Shown in pieces: positions 1 through 9,097 of a DNA stretch of 64,000 nt (positions are counted from its first letter, which is position 1; each line of letters opens with the position of its first letter). Made by a program: the position numbers and the translations under genes. The stretch comes from Rouxiella silvae. Its GTDB lineage: Bacteria; Pseudomonadota; Gammaproteobacteria; Enterobacterales; Enterobacteriaceae. The notes under the pieces are model-generated. The model saw only the letters and a program-made list of their open reading frames with translations, had not been told where the DNA came from and did not search any database. The stretch covers positions 1 to 64,000 of the forward strand of contig NZ_MRWD01000003.1 of NCBI RefSeq assembly GCF_002093625.1. Reading direction: 5' to 3'.

Positions 1-391
1 ATTTATCATTAAACTTTAATTTCTTTTCTTTTTTTAATTCAAAAATAACATTTGAAGCTTCATACTCATCAATGATTGAAAATCCATTATTAATCTCAGG
101 AATGTAGCTGGCATAAGGTTTGAGTATCCATTCCAAAGCAAAGGAATGAATAGTACCCGCCCATAAAGATTCTTCACCATTCGTGAGTAACTGGTCAATC
201 CTTTTCTCTATCTCATCTGCAGCTCTATTAGTATACGTTAAAGCCAAAATTTTTTTTATAGGATGATTTTGACTAATTGTTGCAATGATCTTTGCAGTAA
301 GTGCTCGTGTTTTACCACTTCCAGGGCATGCCGATACATATACATTTCCCGGATAGGATACTGCGGTCAACTGCTCATCACTCAGTTTCAT
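1..391 (-). CDS. UvrD-like superfamily 1 helicase, N-terminal part (GajB-like)
   Basis: The window edge cuts this gene; only about the first 130 codons are present. The translation starts MKLSDEQLTAV and shows the superfamily 1 helicase order: a Q-motif-like EQLTAV, Walker A ACPGSGKT near residues 20-28, motif Ia LTYTNRAADEI and motif Ib GTIHSFALEW. Its ATG overlaps the stop of the upstream OLD-family gene by 4 bp (ATGA), so the two are translationally coupled. An OLD-type ATPase-nuclease followed by a UvrD-like helicase is the composition of Gabija anti-phage systems (GajA-GajB) and of class 2 OLD operons. The helicase assignment is firm; the Gabija role is inferred from the pairing. The missing C-terminus prevents a length check against GajB (roughly 500 residues). 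Confidence 0.85.
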   Translation of the reverse strand, partial: MKLSDEQLTAVSYPGNVYVSACPGSGKTRALTAKIIATISQNHPIKKILALTYTNRAADEIEKRIDQLLTNGEESLWAGTIHSFALEWILKPYASYIPEINNGFSIIDEYEASNVIFELKKEKKLKFNDK

Positions 392-2493
392 GAGTTATAT
401 CCATCGAAATATTTAATAAGTTTACTGACATCATCGTCAGGAAGGGTGTTGATATAATAGTCTATGTAACTATTGTCATCAGTCTTAGTTTTGAAAAAAT
501 CTTTTGCTTTTCTTTGCTCCTGTTTATAGAAAGTATCGTTATTCAACCTGTAAACGCACATTTTTTTTAGCACAGAATCAGATAAGTCAGGATCAAGAGA
601 ATATGAAATTGCTTTAAGTATGTAATCTGGAATAAGTGTTAGAGCACTAACTTCCTCAGCTACAAGAATCGCTAACCATCCTTTCCCCTCTTTTTTTGCT
701 AATCTTAATACTTCAACTGCAGCATTTTCATTTTCGTAGTCATCTAACAATACACTGCTTTTTTCTATGTCAGAAGACCGTTTGTAAATTTTATCTAGTG
801 TATTTTTATATTCGTGAGCATTATTATTTTTCAAAAAATCGACTTCAAAAGTATGTTCTGCATAATGGGCAGAAATAAATTCATTATGGAGTATAGCTTC
901 ATCGAGGATTTGCTTTCGTTGAGCACCGGCAACCTCTGAGTTCCGGTATCCTTTCATTACATCATCGTCTTCAGTGCCGTCTACTGGTAATTGAACAAAA
1001 GACTTATCCAGATCAGTTATGATTGCGCACCGTTTACGAATCCTTAGTGCATGGAAAAGCTTGGAGATATGGTCAAAAAAAGCGCTATCCATGCTAATTA
1101 GACTAAGCCCCAATTCATCTAAAGACAAACCAAAAACTTTCTTAACCATCGCTGGAATTAGTATCAGTTCTGCATCGCCTTCAACCAGTATGACACCTTT
1201 TGCGAAAAGGAGTGTTGACCTTGTGGCGTTAAGGTACCGCTCAATACGATTGCACTCGTGTGGTTCTAATCCTTCATTCGGCTGGAAAACATCAGCGATA
1301 CCCCTACGAAGTGATAAAATGTTCATATTCGATATTTTTGATACTGACGATATTTGTGCTGAATGTGTTGTCAAGAAAACCTGCGTTTTATCATCTGAAT
1401 ATTTTTCAAAAAGTGTTTTCTGGATATGTGTATGTATGTGCGCTTCTGGTTCTTCAATTAAAAGTATTTGAGCTGCTTTATCATAACTTTGCTTCACTTC
1501 ATATTCATAAAGTTTTAATGCCATATAAATTAGATTAGCGCCACCTAAGCTCAGTTCATTGATGTCTCCTTTATAACCACCATTATAAGTATCTCCAACA
1601 ACTAGAGATAGCTTTTGAACCAGTTCTTCAATATCCTCAGGTAGAGAAGATTCAATATCAATCAATGGAGAGAATGTGTAACCTATTGTTTTATTTAAAG
1701 TATTTTGAACACCGTTAGAGACGCGCTTTACCTCATCCAGTCCAGAAATTAAATTATTAAGCTCTGTCACTTTATTTACTATTTTATCCGAATCTTCAGA
1801 AGGCAGTTTTTCCCCTAAGTCTTTCAATAGCGCTAGCAGGGGACTAATTCTGTAGTTTTTAAGATCTGATACCACATCACGTAATGCTTTAATGAAAGTA
1901 AAGGAAATTTCATCATGAATTGGGTAGACTTTAGTCCCAAATGAATCATAATTTTCTTCATCGGGATCAGGAAATATATTTTCTTTAAAGTTTCCTACCA
2001 GATTCGAGTAAGTTTCATCTTCTAAAAAATCCGCCCTTGCTCTTCCAGTTAGAATTGTCTCATAATCTTCAATGGTTATCCTGCTTAGAACTTCTGATAT
2101 AGCATTGGAATCACCGCTTTTGTCATATAATGCTTTTCTGAATTTATAGCTTGGTCTGAAAAATAAGCTCAACGTGCCTTCATTTTCCTCACTCATATGT
2201 CCGGTAAGATGTTTGAGTGTTCTAATACTTTCATGTGAGGATAAATCATTTAATTCAATCGAAATTATGATCCAATGGCCTTTCCATTTCGCTAGCTTTC
2301 GACAGAAATCACTATCTTTCAGTTTTGTTGAGTTTCTTGAAAGAGAATCATCCAACAAAAGCCTTAAGGCATGAAAAGCATTTGTCTTACCAGCCCCATT
2401 CTCACCAAGTAGCGTATTAACACCTTTATTAAAAATAAACTGTGACCTGTGAAAATTTCTAAAATTAGTAATACTCATTCGACTTATATACAT
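388..2493 (-). CDS. OLD-family ATP-dependent endonuclease (GajA-like, Gabija defence)
   Basis: This 701-residue protein joins an ABC/SMC-type ATPase to a TOPRIM nuclease. Walker A is GENGAGKT (residues 30-37), an ABC signature-like LSLGGANL lies near 315, Walker B ILLIEEPEAH near 345, and an H-loop TTHSAQ near 377. The TOPRIM domain follows, with the glutamate in ILVEGDAE (around 435-445) and the acidic pair in ITDLDKS (around 500). In the family, nucleotide binding controls DNA nicking by the TOPRIM domain. The start at 2493 is supported by AAGGA about 7 nt upstream. It overlaps the downstream helicase by 4 bp. It is longer than the described GajA of about 580 residues, so a C-terminal extension is likely. 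The region is AT-rich compared with the chromosomal genes to the right, consistent with transfer. Confidence 0.85.
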   Translation of the reverse strand: MYISRMSITNFRNFHRSQFIFNKGVNTLLGENGAGKTNAFHALRLLLDDSLSRNSTKLKDSDFCRKLAKWKGHWIIISIELNDLSSHESIRTLKHLTGHMSEENEGTLSLFFRPSYKFRKALYDKSGDSNAISEVLSRITIEDYETILTGRARADFLEDETYSNLVGNFKENIFPDPDEENYDSFGTKVYPIHDEISFTFIKALRDVVSDLKNYRISPLLALLKDLGEKLPSEDSDKIVNKVTELNNLISGLDEVKRVSNGVQNTLNKTIGYTFSPLIDIESSLPEDIEELVQKLSLVVGDTYNGGYKGDINELSLGGANLIYMALKLYEYEVKQSYDKAAQILLIEEPEAHIHTHIQKTLFEKYSDDKTQVFLTTHSAQISSVSKISNMNILSLRRGIADVFQPNEGLEPHECNRIERYLNATRSTLLFAKGVILVEGDAELILIPAMVKKVFGLSLDELGLSLISMDSAFFDHISKLFHALRIRKRCAIITDLDKSFVQLPVDGTEDDDVMKGYRNSEVAGAQRKQILDEAILHNEFISAHYAEHTFEVDFLKNNNAHEYKNTLDKIYKRSSDIEKSSVLLDDYENENAAVEVLRLAKKEGKGWLAILVAEEVSALTLIPDYILKAISYSLDPDLSDSVLKKMCVYRLNNDTFYKQEQRKAKDFFKTKTDDNSYIDYYINTLPDDDVSKLIKYFDGYNS

Positions 2494-3413
2494 CAGGATT
2501 CCTTTGCTTTAATAGTGGCGGCTTTAAACATGAAACTGACCAAGGTGTAAAAACGAGTCTCTTACTTATTGTATAAGCTGCTTTTTTATGCTAACGCATA
2601 CCTTTTGTCAATTCAAATCACTCGCTATGCCTTTAAGATCACTTATATTATGTTTGTCTGAAACGGTTTCAGGCGACCATATGCTCTGTCAATGGAAACT
2701 GGTTACAGCCTCCACTCAAACCCTCCCAACCAACGCTAATCGTAGATTTTTTCTCGCTGGGCATTGAGAGAAGATCATCGCGAGCCAATCTGTCCCTTAT
2801 TTTTGAAAACCATACGAGATGAGATTTCCAAGTTGACGAACGATTCCTCAGACTTATACGTCTTAGGTTAAGGGAAGTGGAAGGTGAAAAGGCGCCGGCA
2901 GGAAATGCGCTGCGTCTGGCAAAAACCTAACCTTGTGATCGAAGTCAATGCTCACGGAGTTTTCTTTGCTGGCTTCCCCTTTACAGCACGACTGATTCGG
3001 GTGCATTTCTGCAACTAATCCACCAAATCCATCGGACAATCAGCGGCGCTTACGACTCTAATAATTGCACTGAAGTCACCCAGACACGTAACCCTTCGGT
3101 CTTTATCGTCAGTGGTGACATCGCTTATCTTCCCCTTTTCGCTTACAAGAGGCTTTTCCCCTTACAAAAGCTAATCTGGATTTTTTCATACACGCCAGCC
3201 GATTGATTAGAAGCTCCGCTTCTCACGATAAGACCAAGCTAACCAACTAGTTGCCCAGCCGAACCAGTTTGCCGGCGAGTCGAAAATGGCTGATGTTTTG
3301 ATGTATTTGTCAGATAATGACTTCGATGTATAGGTGAAACAGTGCTGGTTGCACCTGAGTTAGTATGGAAAAATCAATAACTAAAATTTATCTGAACCAA
3401 GGAAAGGATACTT
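2494..3413. other. Non-coding stretch between the defence pair and the EcoRII genes
   Basis: About 920 bp with no open frame that resembles a protein I recognise. It must hold the leftward promoter of the OLD/helicase operon and the rightward promoter of the restriction gene. I see no clear terminator, insertion sequence end or RNA gene. Such a large gap is unusual beside the dense chromosome to the right and may be decayed coding sequence. Confidence 0.5.
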
Positions 3414-4625
3414 ATGTCGGATTTTCATAACTGGCTGCTTGAGAAAGCAGAATTAAACAATTTCATTTACGTAAAAAGGCTATCGGCCAATGACACAGGC
3501 GCAACTCGCAGCCATCAGGTCGGACTTTATATGCCCAGATCTATAATCGACAAGCTTTTTCCTTCAATTAATCATATAGATAAATCTAATCCTTCATTAC
3601 TTTTCACCGCCCATGTTTCGTCGCATGACTGCCCGGATAGTCAGGTTCGTGTAACGTATTACAATAACCGCGCTACTGGTGGTACCCGTAATGAAAAAAG
3701 GATCACGCGCTGGGGGGGGAAAGCGAGCCCGCTACAGAATCCTGATAATACTGGGGCGTTGGCAATTCTTGCCTTTAGTTTCAAAGACCAGGCAGAAGAC
3801 TGTTCAAACGTAGATATTTGGGTATGTGTTAACCCTGATGAAGAGGAAGTTATTGAGTCGGCAATGGGAGAAATCCTGCCTGGTACCTACTTATTCGGTC
3901 CGGCAAGTGAAATTGTGGGCGGCCTTTCGCTGCAGCATGAGTCGGTCCGTGGTAAATACACGCTGCCTGATGCCTGGAAGCAACAATTCCCGTCAGGTAG
4001 CGATATTATCCGGTATGCAACTGACCATTTTACAAAAGATTCTGACGACCCTGATGAGCAGCTTATAGACCGCCGCCGAGTAGAATACGATATTTTTCTG
4101 CTGGTTGAAGAGATGCACGTACTGGATGTTATTCTGAAAGGCTTTGGCTCTGTCGATGACTTTGTCGCGCTGGCCAACTCCGTCAGTAATCGCAGAAAAT
4201 CAAGGGCGGGCAAGTCACTTGAGCTTCACCTCGAACATCTTTTTATTGAACATGGGCTGAGGCATTTCGCCACCCAGGCAGTGACTGAAGGAAATAAAAA
4301 ACCTGACTTCCTGTTTCCGTCATCTGAAGCGTATCATAACGCCGCATATCCAGAGGAAAAACTGCGAATGCTAGCGGTCAAAACGACCTGTAAAGACCGC
4401 TGGCGCCAGATCCTGAACGAGGCTGATAAAATCAGGCAGGTTCACCTATTTACCCTTCAGGAAGGAGTCTCAGTAGCTCAGTACAAAGAAATGCAGGAGG
4501 CGGGTGTAAAACTGGTGGTGCCTTCGTCTTTACATAAAAAATACCCAGAGCCAGTGAGGAATGATCTAATGACACTAGGTGCATTTATTGCAGAAGTTAC
4601 TGGCCTTTACGTAGATCTTCCGTGA
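3414..4625 (+). CDS. Type II restriction endonuclease, EcoRII family (CCWGG)
   Basis: At 403 residues this is almost the same length as EcoRII (404) and is recognisably that enzyme family, which cuts before CCWGG and needs two sites for efficient cleavage. The N-terminal effector part, with the stretch [11 protein letters not shown], precedes the C-terminal PD-(D/E)XK-type catalytic core. Asp298 in KKPDFLFPS and Lys323 in [11 protein letters not shown] match EcoRII residues 299 and 324. A strong purine-rich ribosome site (AAGGAAAGG) lies just before the ATG. The gene converges on the methyltransferase gene and their 3' ends overlap by 29 bp. The CCWGG specificity is inferred from family resemblance and the partner methylase. 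Confidence 0.93.
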   Translation: MSDFHNWLLEKAELNNFIYVKRLSANDTGATRSHQVGLYMPRSIIDKLFPSINHIDKSNPSLLFTAHVSSHDCPDSQVRVTYYNNRATGGTRNEKRITRWGGKASPLQNPDNTGALAILAFSFKDQAEDCSNVDIWVCVNPDEEEVIESAMGEILPGTYLFGPASEIVGGLSLQHESVRGKYTLPDAWKQQFPSGSDIIRYATDHFTKDSDDPDEQLIDRRRVEYDIFLLVEEMHVLDVILKGFGSVDDFVALANSVSNRRKSRAGKSLELHLEHLFIEHGLRHFATQAVTEGNKKPDFLFPSSEAYHNAAYPEEKLRMLAVKTTCKDRWRQILNEADKIRQVHLFTLQEGVSVAQYKEMQEAGVKLVVPSSLHKKYPEPVRNDLMTLGAFIAEVTGLYVDLP

Positions 4626-6054
4626 AAGCCTCCCGGCTTAAATCTCTAGAGAAAACAGCCTTACGGATATATGGCTCCAGAAGTTTCGCCACTGCTTCAA
4701 AGACCGGAACGACGACAGAGTTACCAAATTGGCGGTAAGACTGCGTATCAGAAACCGGAATGCGGAATGGTTTTTCGCCTGGCTTTTCAAAGCCCATCAG
4801 GCGCGCGCATTCGCGTGGCGTAAGCCTTCTAGGGCGAAGAACCTGATTAGCCTCATCCGAAAAATCAGTTTCACCCGTGTCCATGTTCCATCCGCGATCT
4901 ATGAGAATTTCCGATCCGTCTTTGTGATAACGAGCCGAAAGCGTTCGGGCTACGCTATCAGGATTTGTCGGATCAACTAAGCCAAAGCCAAAACCATTTC
5001 CTTTCGCAGCATGCTTTTTGGCGTAATTGTAGAGGTATTCCCAGAGCTTAGGCGTCAAAATATATTTGCTGTCCACTACGGGTTCCAGCAAATCGCCAAA
5101 CGCAGGACGTCGCTCCGGATACAAACGGCTGATGTCACGCAGGGTGAAACCATGATGGATATTCAGGTCACGCCGAAACCCTACCAAAACGATACGCTCA
5201 CGATGCTGAGGGAGGAAATTCTTTCCATCGATAACTTTAGGATCCCCCTTCCCCATATCTTCGGCATCGGCCACTTCATAACCCAGTTCATCAAGTGTCT
5301 CCATGATGACTTTGAAGGTCTTTCCTTTATCATGGCTTTTCAGGTTCTTGACGTTTTCGAGCACAAAAATGGCGGGCTTCTTGGCCTTGATAATACGGGC
5401 AACGTCAAAGAAAAGCGTGCCTTGCGCCTCACACTCGAAACCATGCGCACGACCCAGAGAGTTTTTTTTGCTTACGCCTGCAAGACTGAATGGCTGACAG
5501 GGGAAACCGGCCAGTAGCACGTCATGATCCGGCACATTATCATCAATATGCGCGTAAGCATCGCTCTCGGATACATCAGATTTGTCACTAAGGGTGACCT
5601 CCCGGATATCAAGATTGAACGTATGTGCCTTTTCGTCGTTATACCAGTTCGCTTTATACGTGCGTACAGCCTCTTTGTTCCATTCGCTGGTAAAGACGCA
5701 CTGGCCGCCGATCCCTTCAAAGCCTTTACGAATACCGCCGATTCCCGCAAACAGATCGATAAAGCGGAACGCATAATTTGGGTGATGCGCAGATGGTTCT
5801 GGCAGCATTCTCTTGAGAAGAGAATCCTCTGAAGAGGTCAGTGACTTTGGTGCACATTTGCCATTTATCCAGCGGTTAAGCGTTTCCCTGCTCCATTCGT
5901 TTTTACCTACTTTTCTGAGCAGCTCAGCAACGTACTTCTGGTCATAAATTTCCAGAACCCGTTCAATCAGAACCTTGTCATTTTCCTGTTGCTGTTTTTC
6001 TTCTATCTCTGCTTTTTCCAGCAAGTCTTGCGCCAGCAATTCAAATTCAGACAT
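4597..6054 (-). CDS. DNA (cytosine-5) methyltransferase, M.EcoRII/Dcm type
   Basis: This 485-residue C5 methylase would protect CCWGG sites by methylating the inner cytosine. Motif I is [10 protein letters not shown] (98-107), motif IV is AGFPCQPFS with catalytic Cys186, motif VI is LENV, motif VIII is [10 protein letters not shown], and motif X is FGNSVVVPV near the C-terminus. The N-terminal 90 residues before motif I are the extension seen in Dcm and M.EcoRII. A strong AAGGAGG site sits 5 nt before the ATG. It faces the EcoRII-like nuclease tail to tail, the order known for the EcoRII system. No vsr gene follows, so this is a restriction-modification methylase, not the housekeeping dcm-vsr locus. 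Confidence 0.95.
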   Translation of the reverse strand: MSEFELLAQDLLEKAEIEEKQQQENDKVLIERVLEIYDQKYVAELLRKVGKNEWSRETLNRWINGKCAPKSLTSSEDSLLKRMLPEPSAHHPNYAFRFIDLFAGIGGIRKGFEGIGGQCVFTSEWNKEAVRTYKANWYNDEKAHTFNLDIREVTLSDKSDVSESDAYAHIDDNVPDHDVLLAGFPCQPFSLAGVSKKNSLGRAHGFECEAQGTLFFDVARIIKAKKPAIFVLENVKNLKSHDKGKTFKVIMETLDELGYEVADAEDMGKGDPKVIDGKNFLPQHRERIVLVGFRRDLNIHHGFTLRDISRLYPERRPAFGDLLEPVVDSKYILTPKLWEYLYNYAKKHAAKGNGFGFGLVDPTNPDSVARTLSARYHKDGSEILIDRGWNMDTGETDFSDEANQVLRPRRLTPRECARLMGFEKPGEKPFRIPVSDTQSYRQFGNSVVVPVFEAVAKLLEPYIRKAVFSRDLSREAFTEDLRKGQ

Positions 6055-6296
6055 AATGCCTCCTTGGGTCTTATTGGTGAAACCTTATCACTCATTTGAC
6101 CCGGAGTGAACTCTTTTATCTGGATATTTAACCAGTGTAATTATCAAGCAATCAGTATTGAAAGTTAACTTCTGATAAATCCCATGGTATACAGGCAACA
6201 GACCAACATCATATTGAGCAGAATGTTCCCACCTTTTTCCCCGCTGTACTTATGTACTTACCGGAGATATAGCACCACTTAATCTGGGGAAGATTA

Positions 6297-6560
6297 TGCC
6301 TTGGGGGAGGGGTTTTCATGTCACTCCGTATTGAACTTGTTCTTCTGGCTTCTCAGCCAGATGCCAACATCATGGCGCTTTGTCTGCGTTATAGTGTCGA
6401 CTCTAATACGGCCCTATAGGAAAAAGGTCGTTTAGGCTCCTTGCTGTACACTCTCGTTGGCCTCACATCAGCAACATTACCTACAACTGGCGGTTACGCA
6501 GGTAAAGGCGATTATTGACCGACGATGGTATCTGACAGCATCAAGGTGATCACAATACGG
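6297..6560 (+). pseudogene. Probable decayed IS481-type transposase fragment
   Basis: An open frame at 6318-6419 reads MSLRIELVLLASQPDANI and continues ALCLRYSV, which looks like the helix-turn-helix start of IS481-type transposases. An MPWG start lies in another frame just upstream, and further short pieces after 6420 (SRWPH-like, AVTQVKAII) occur in different frames. This implies several frameshifts and stops. I cannot define ends or inverted repeats. The assignment rests on remembered family resemblance only and is tentative. The rest of 6055-6756 contains the methylase promoter and the umuDC promoter but no other recognisable gene. Confidence 0.35.
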
Positions 6561-6662
6561 CCAGCCAAAAAAAAGAAAAATTCTCCGATGCCTCAACGGC
6601 CTGCAGTTGTTTTCCGGATTACGTCATTTCAATGCTGTTGCAAGAACATTCACTCTCGATAA

Positions 6663-6682
6663 TACTGTGTTTATATACAGCT
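6663..6682 (+). promoter_or_regulatory. LexA (SOS) box upstream of umuDC
   Basis: The 20 bp TACTGTGTTTATATACAGCT match the LexA operator: CTG at 6665-6667, ten mostly A/T bases, then CAG at 6678-6680, flanked by TA and CT. It lies about 75-120 bp before the umuD start, so the element-borne polymerase V operon should be repressed by LexA and induced by DNA damage. Confidence 0.9.
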
Positions 6683-6756
6683 TTATTGGAGCGATTTATG
6701 TATCTTGAACTATCACCATTAATGCCATTGCTGTTTCACGTCCAGGCCCCCCTAGT

Positions 6757-7206
6757 ATGAAAAAACTTCCATACACTCAGGGGATTACGCTGTTATGGCC
6801 ACCTATGTTTACGCCACAGGTCAGAATTCCGCTCTTTGCGGAATCCTGCGCTGCCGGTTTCCCTTCCCCTGCTCAGGACTACGTGGAGAAAGAACTTGAC
6901 CTGAATGAGCTATGTATCCGCAGACGTGCCTCGACGTTCTTTGTGCGCGCCAGCGGCAGTAGTATGGAGGAACTCGGCCTTTTTGACGGGGATGTTATGG
7001 TTGTTGATCGCGCTGAGGAAGCTGCACATGGCGATATTGTCATCGCGGAAGTCGGCGGCGAATTCACAGTCAAGCGCCTGCAATTGCATCCTCGCGTCGC
7101 TCTACTGCCTATGAACGCGGCATACTCTGTGATTTATCCCGATGAACTGCAGCTACTTGGCGTCGTTACATGGTTTTTTAACAGTACCCGTGCACGTCGG
7201 AGGTGA
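6757..7206 (+). CDS. umuD: UmuD-like S24 self-cleaving subunit of DNA polymerase V
   Basis: The protein is a UmuD/RumA/MucA relative. RecA-DNA filaments trigger self-cleavage, giving UmuD', which assembles with UmuC for error-prone translesion synthesis. The catalytic serine is Ser69 in ASGSSM and the lysine is Lys106 in FTVKRLQL. The cleavage site is CAAGFPSP with an Ala33-Gly34 bond, like LexA, where chromosomal UmuD has Cys-Gly. No good ribosome site precedes the ATG at 6757; an in-frame ATG at 6805 would give 133 residues, closer to the usual 139, so the start is uncertain. It sits downstream of a LexA box, and its stop lies next to the umuC start. Its divergence from the host UmuC fragment context fits an element-borne copy. 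Confidence 0.9.
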   Translation: MKKLPYTQGITLLWPPMFTPQVRIPLFAESCAAGFPSPAQDYVEKELDLNELCIRRRASTFFVRASGSSMEELGLFDGDVMVVDRAEEAAHGDIVIAEVGGEFTVKRLQLHPRVALLPMNAAYSVIYPDELQLLGVVTWFFNSTRARRR

Positions 7207-7208
7207 TC

Positions 7209-8489
7209 ATGCCCATGTTTGGCTTGGCTGACGTCAACTCATTTTACGCGAGCTGTGAAGCACTTTTCCGCCCTGATCTGCGCGGTAAACCTATAGTGGT
7301 TCTCAGCAATAATGATGGCTGCGTCATCGCCCGTTCAGCTGGAGCTAAGGCGCTGGGTATTAAAATGGGTGTCCCTTGGTTTCAGGTCAAGATTCAGGAC
7401 TATCCGGAAAAGGTATACGTGTTCAGTTCAAATTATGCTCTTTATCATAGCCTTAGCCAAAGAGTAATGTCTGCACTTGAGGAAATGACGCCAAAAGTTG
7501 AGCCATATTCAATTGACGAGATGTTTCTGGATCTCACTGGTATCGATGGGTGTGAGGACTTTGAGCACTTTGGCCGACGCCTGCGATCCCACGTGCTGGC
7601 CACAACAGGATTAATTGTGGGATGTGGCCTGGGCCCTACTAAAACCCTATCAAAATCAGCACAATGGGCAAGTAAAGAGTGGAAGCAATTCCACGGTGTA
7701 CTCGCACTAACTCCACAAAATCCGAAGCGTACAGAAACTCTTTTGGCTAGTCAGCCCGTAGAAGAGATATGGGGTGTAGGTCGGCGCATTGGCAAGCGGC
7801 TGAATCTGATGGGCATCGAAACTGCTCTGCAACTGGCGCGCGTCAACCCTGCACTTATCCGTAAAAACTTCAGTGTTGTTCTTGAGCGAACTGTGCGCGA
7901 GTTGAACGGAGAATCGTGTATTCCACTTGAGGAGATGCCGCCAGCAAAACAACAGATCGTCTGCTCTCGTTCTTTTGGCGAGCGCATTACTTCAAAGGTG
8001 TCTATGCAACAAGCGCTGTGCCAGTACGCCACGCGTGCCGCAGAAAAACTCCGCGGAGAGAATCAGAACTGTCGCCATATTGGTGTCTTCATCAGGACTT
8101 CTCCGCACGCTCAGGGCGAGGTGTTTTACGGCAACAGCGCCGGTGAGAAACTTGCTATTCCCACCCAAGACACCCGAGACATCATTGAGGCCGCTATGCG
8201 ATTACTTGACTGCATCTGGCTGGAAGGCCGCCGGTATATGAAAGCAGGTATCACGCTTGATGATTTCACTCCGAATGGCGTCAACCAGCTTAACCTTTTT
8301 GACGAGCGTCAACCCAGAAGAAATAGTGCGCAGTTGATGAAAATACTTGATGATATCAACCATTCAGGGCTGGGAAATGTATGGTTTGCGGGACAGGGTA
8401 TCAATACAGAGTGGAAAATGAAACGTGATATGCTTTCTCCAGGGTGGACAACATGCTGGGCAGATATTCCTAAGGCACGTGTTCTCTGA
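7209..8489 (+). CDS. umuC: UmuC-like Y-family DNA polymerase (element-borne, intact)
   Basis: This is a complete catalytic subunit of DNA polymerase V. The Y-family active site is intact: the N-terminal LADVNSFYAS with the first metal aspartate, and YSIDEMFLDL with the Asp-Glu pair. The TKTLSKSAQWA stretch, WGVGRRIGKRL thumb region and C-terminal beta-clamp-type motif (QLNLFDE) follow. GGAGG at 7199-7203 precedes two possible starts: ATG 7209 (spacing 5) and ATG 7215 (spacing 11); homologues begin at MF, so 7215 is also credible. It is roughly 60% identical by eye to the broken umuC at 13,452-14,287, so the two are divergent homologues and not a recent duplication. Confidence 0.93.
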   Translation: MPMFGLADVNSFYASCEALFRPDLRGKPIVVLSNNDGCVIARSAGAKALGIKMGVPWFQVKIQDYPEKVYVFSSNYALYHSLSQRVMSALEEMTPKVEPYSIDEMFLDLTGIDGCEDFEHFGRRLRSHVLATTGLIVGCGLGPTKTLSKSAQWASKEWKQFHGVLALTPQNPKRTETLLASQPVEEIWGVGRRIGKRLNLMGIETALQLARVNPALIRKNFSVVLERTVRELNGESCIPLEEMPPAKQQIVCSRSFGERITSKVSMQQALCQYATRAAEKLRGENQNCRHIGVFIRTSPHAQGEVFYGNSAGEKLAIPTQDTRDIIEAAMRLLDCIWLEGRRYMKAGITLDDFTPNGVNQLNLFDERQPRRNSAQLMKILDDINHSGLGNVWFAGQGINTEWKMKRDMLSPGWTTCWADIPKARVL

Positions 8490-8616
8490 CGTAAATTGTG
8501 AACGGTGAAAATGTATCACTAGCTATGCCAACATGTGCAAGGCCAATTATACCTACACAGGATGCGCGCTATCATTCGTACGCAACGGAAGCGTTGGATC
8601 ACATCTGGTTGGACGG

Positions 8617-9078
8617 TTAGTTAGAGCGATTAGCTGGCTCAGGCAAAAGCAACGAAAGTATTTTCTCCCGCAGATTACTGTTCTGCGTTTCACTAGTTTT
8701 TAGTTCGCGCTCAAGTAATACAATGGTCGTAATGAGAATTGTTTTACTTTTGCCAGCAAGCAGATAAGCCCGCCGTAGTTCTGACGCCGTTGGATCATCA
8801 AGCACAGCGCTCAAGGCGGAACGCTTTTTTTGATTATCTTTTTTCGGTACAGAACTTTTTTTGTATAGCCCATAGCATTGCTTATTCCGCAGTATGGTGG
8901 AGGCTGACACACCTTTCCCCGCAGGATCTATTTTCCTTGATGCCTGAACAATCGTTGTCAGGCTGACCCTCAGCTTTCCTACTAAGAGTTCATCAATAGC
9001 ACGCTTGACTAGCGATACGCTATTTTCAACGCGCTTTCGTTGCCAAGTATAAATACCGCTCATGTTTTTCTTTGTCAT
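8617..9078 (-). CDS. Third protein of a recombinase trio (TnpC/DUF6262-like)
   Basis: A basic protein of about 153 residues, last gene of the recombinase block. It opens with MTKKNMSGIYTWQRKR, has a helix-turn-helix-like central part (VSLTTIVQASRKI and VSASTILRNKQCY) and a C-terminal leucine-rich helical part (TTIVLLERELKTSE) that could form a coiled coil. Small proteins in this position in Tn554-type elements (TnpC) assist the two tyrosine recombinases and affect orientation. I chose ATG at 9078, which has GAGAGG 8 nt upstream and lies 19 nt after the preceding stop; a longer start at 9144 would overlap that gene. The function is inferred from position and shape. Confidence 0.65.
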   Translation of the reverse strand: MTKKNMSGIYTWQRKRVENSVSLVKRAIDELLVGKLRVSLTTIVQASRKIDPAGKGVSASTILRNKQCYGLYKKSSVPKKDNQKKRSALSAVLDDPTASELRRAYLLAGKSKTILITTIVLLERELKTSETQNSNLREKILSLLLPEPANRSN

Positions 9079-9097
9079 ACCGTCAACCTCTCGTGAG

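Noticed and set aside
4597-6054. Housekeeping dcm gene
   Set aside because: No vsr follows and an EcoRII-type nuclease faces it; length and catalytic Cys186 match M.EcoRII better.
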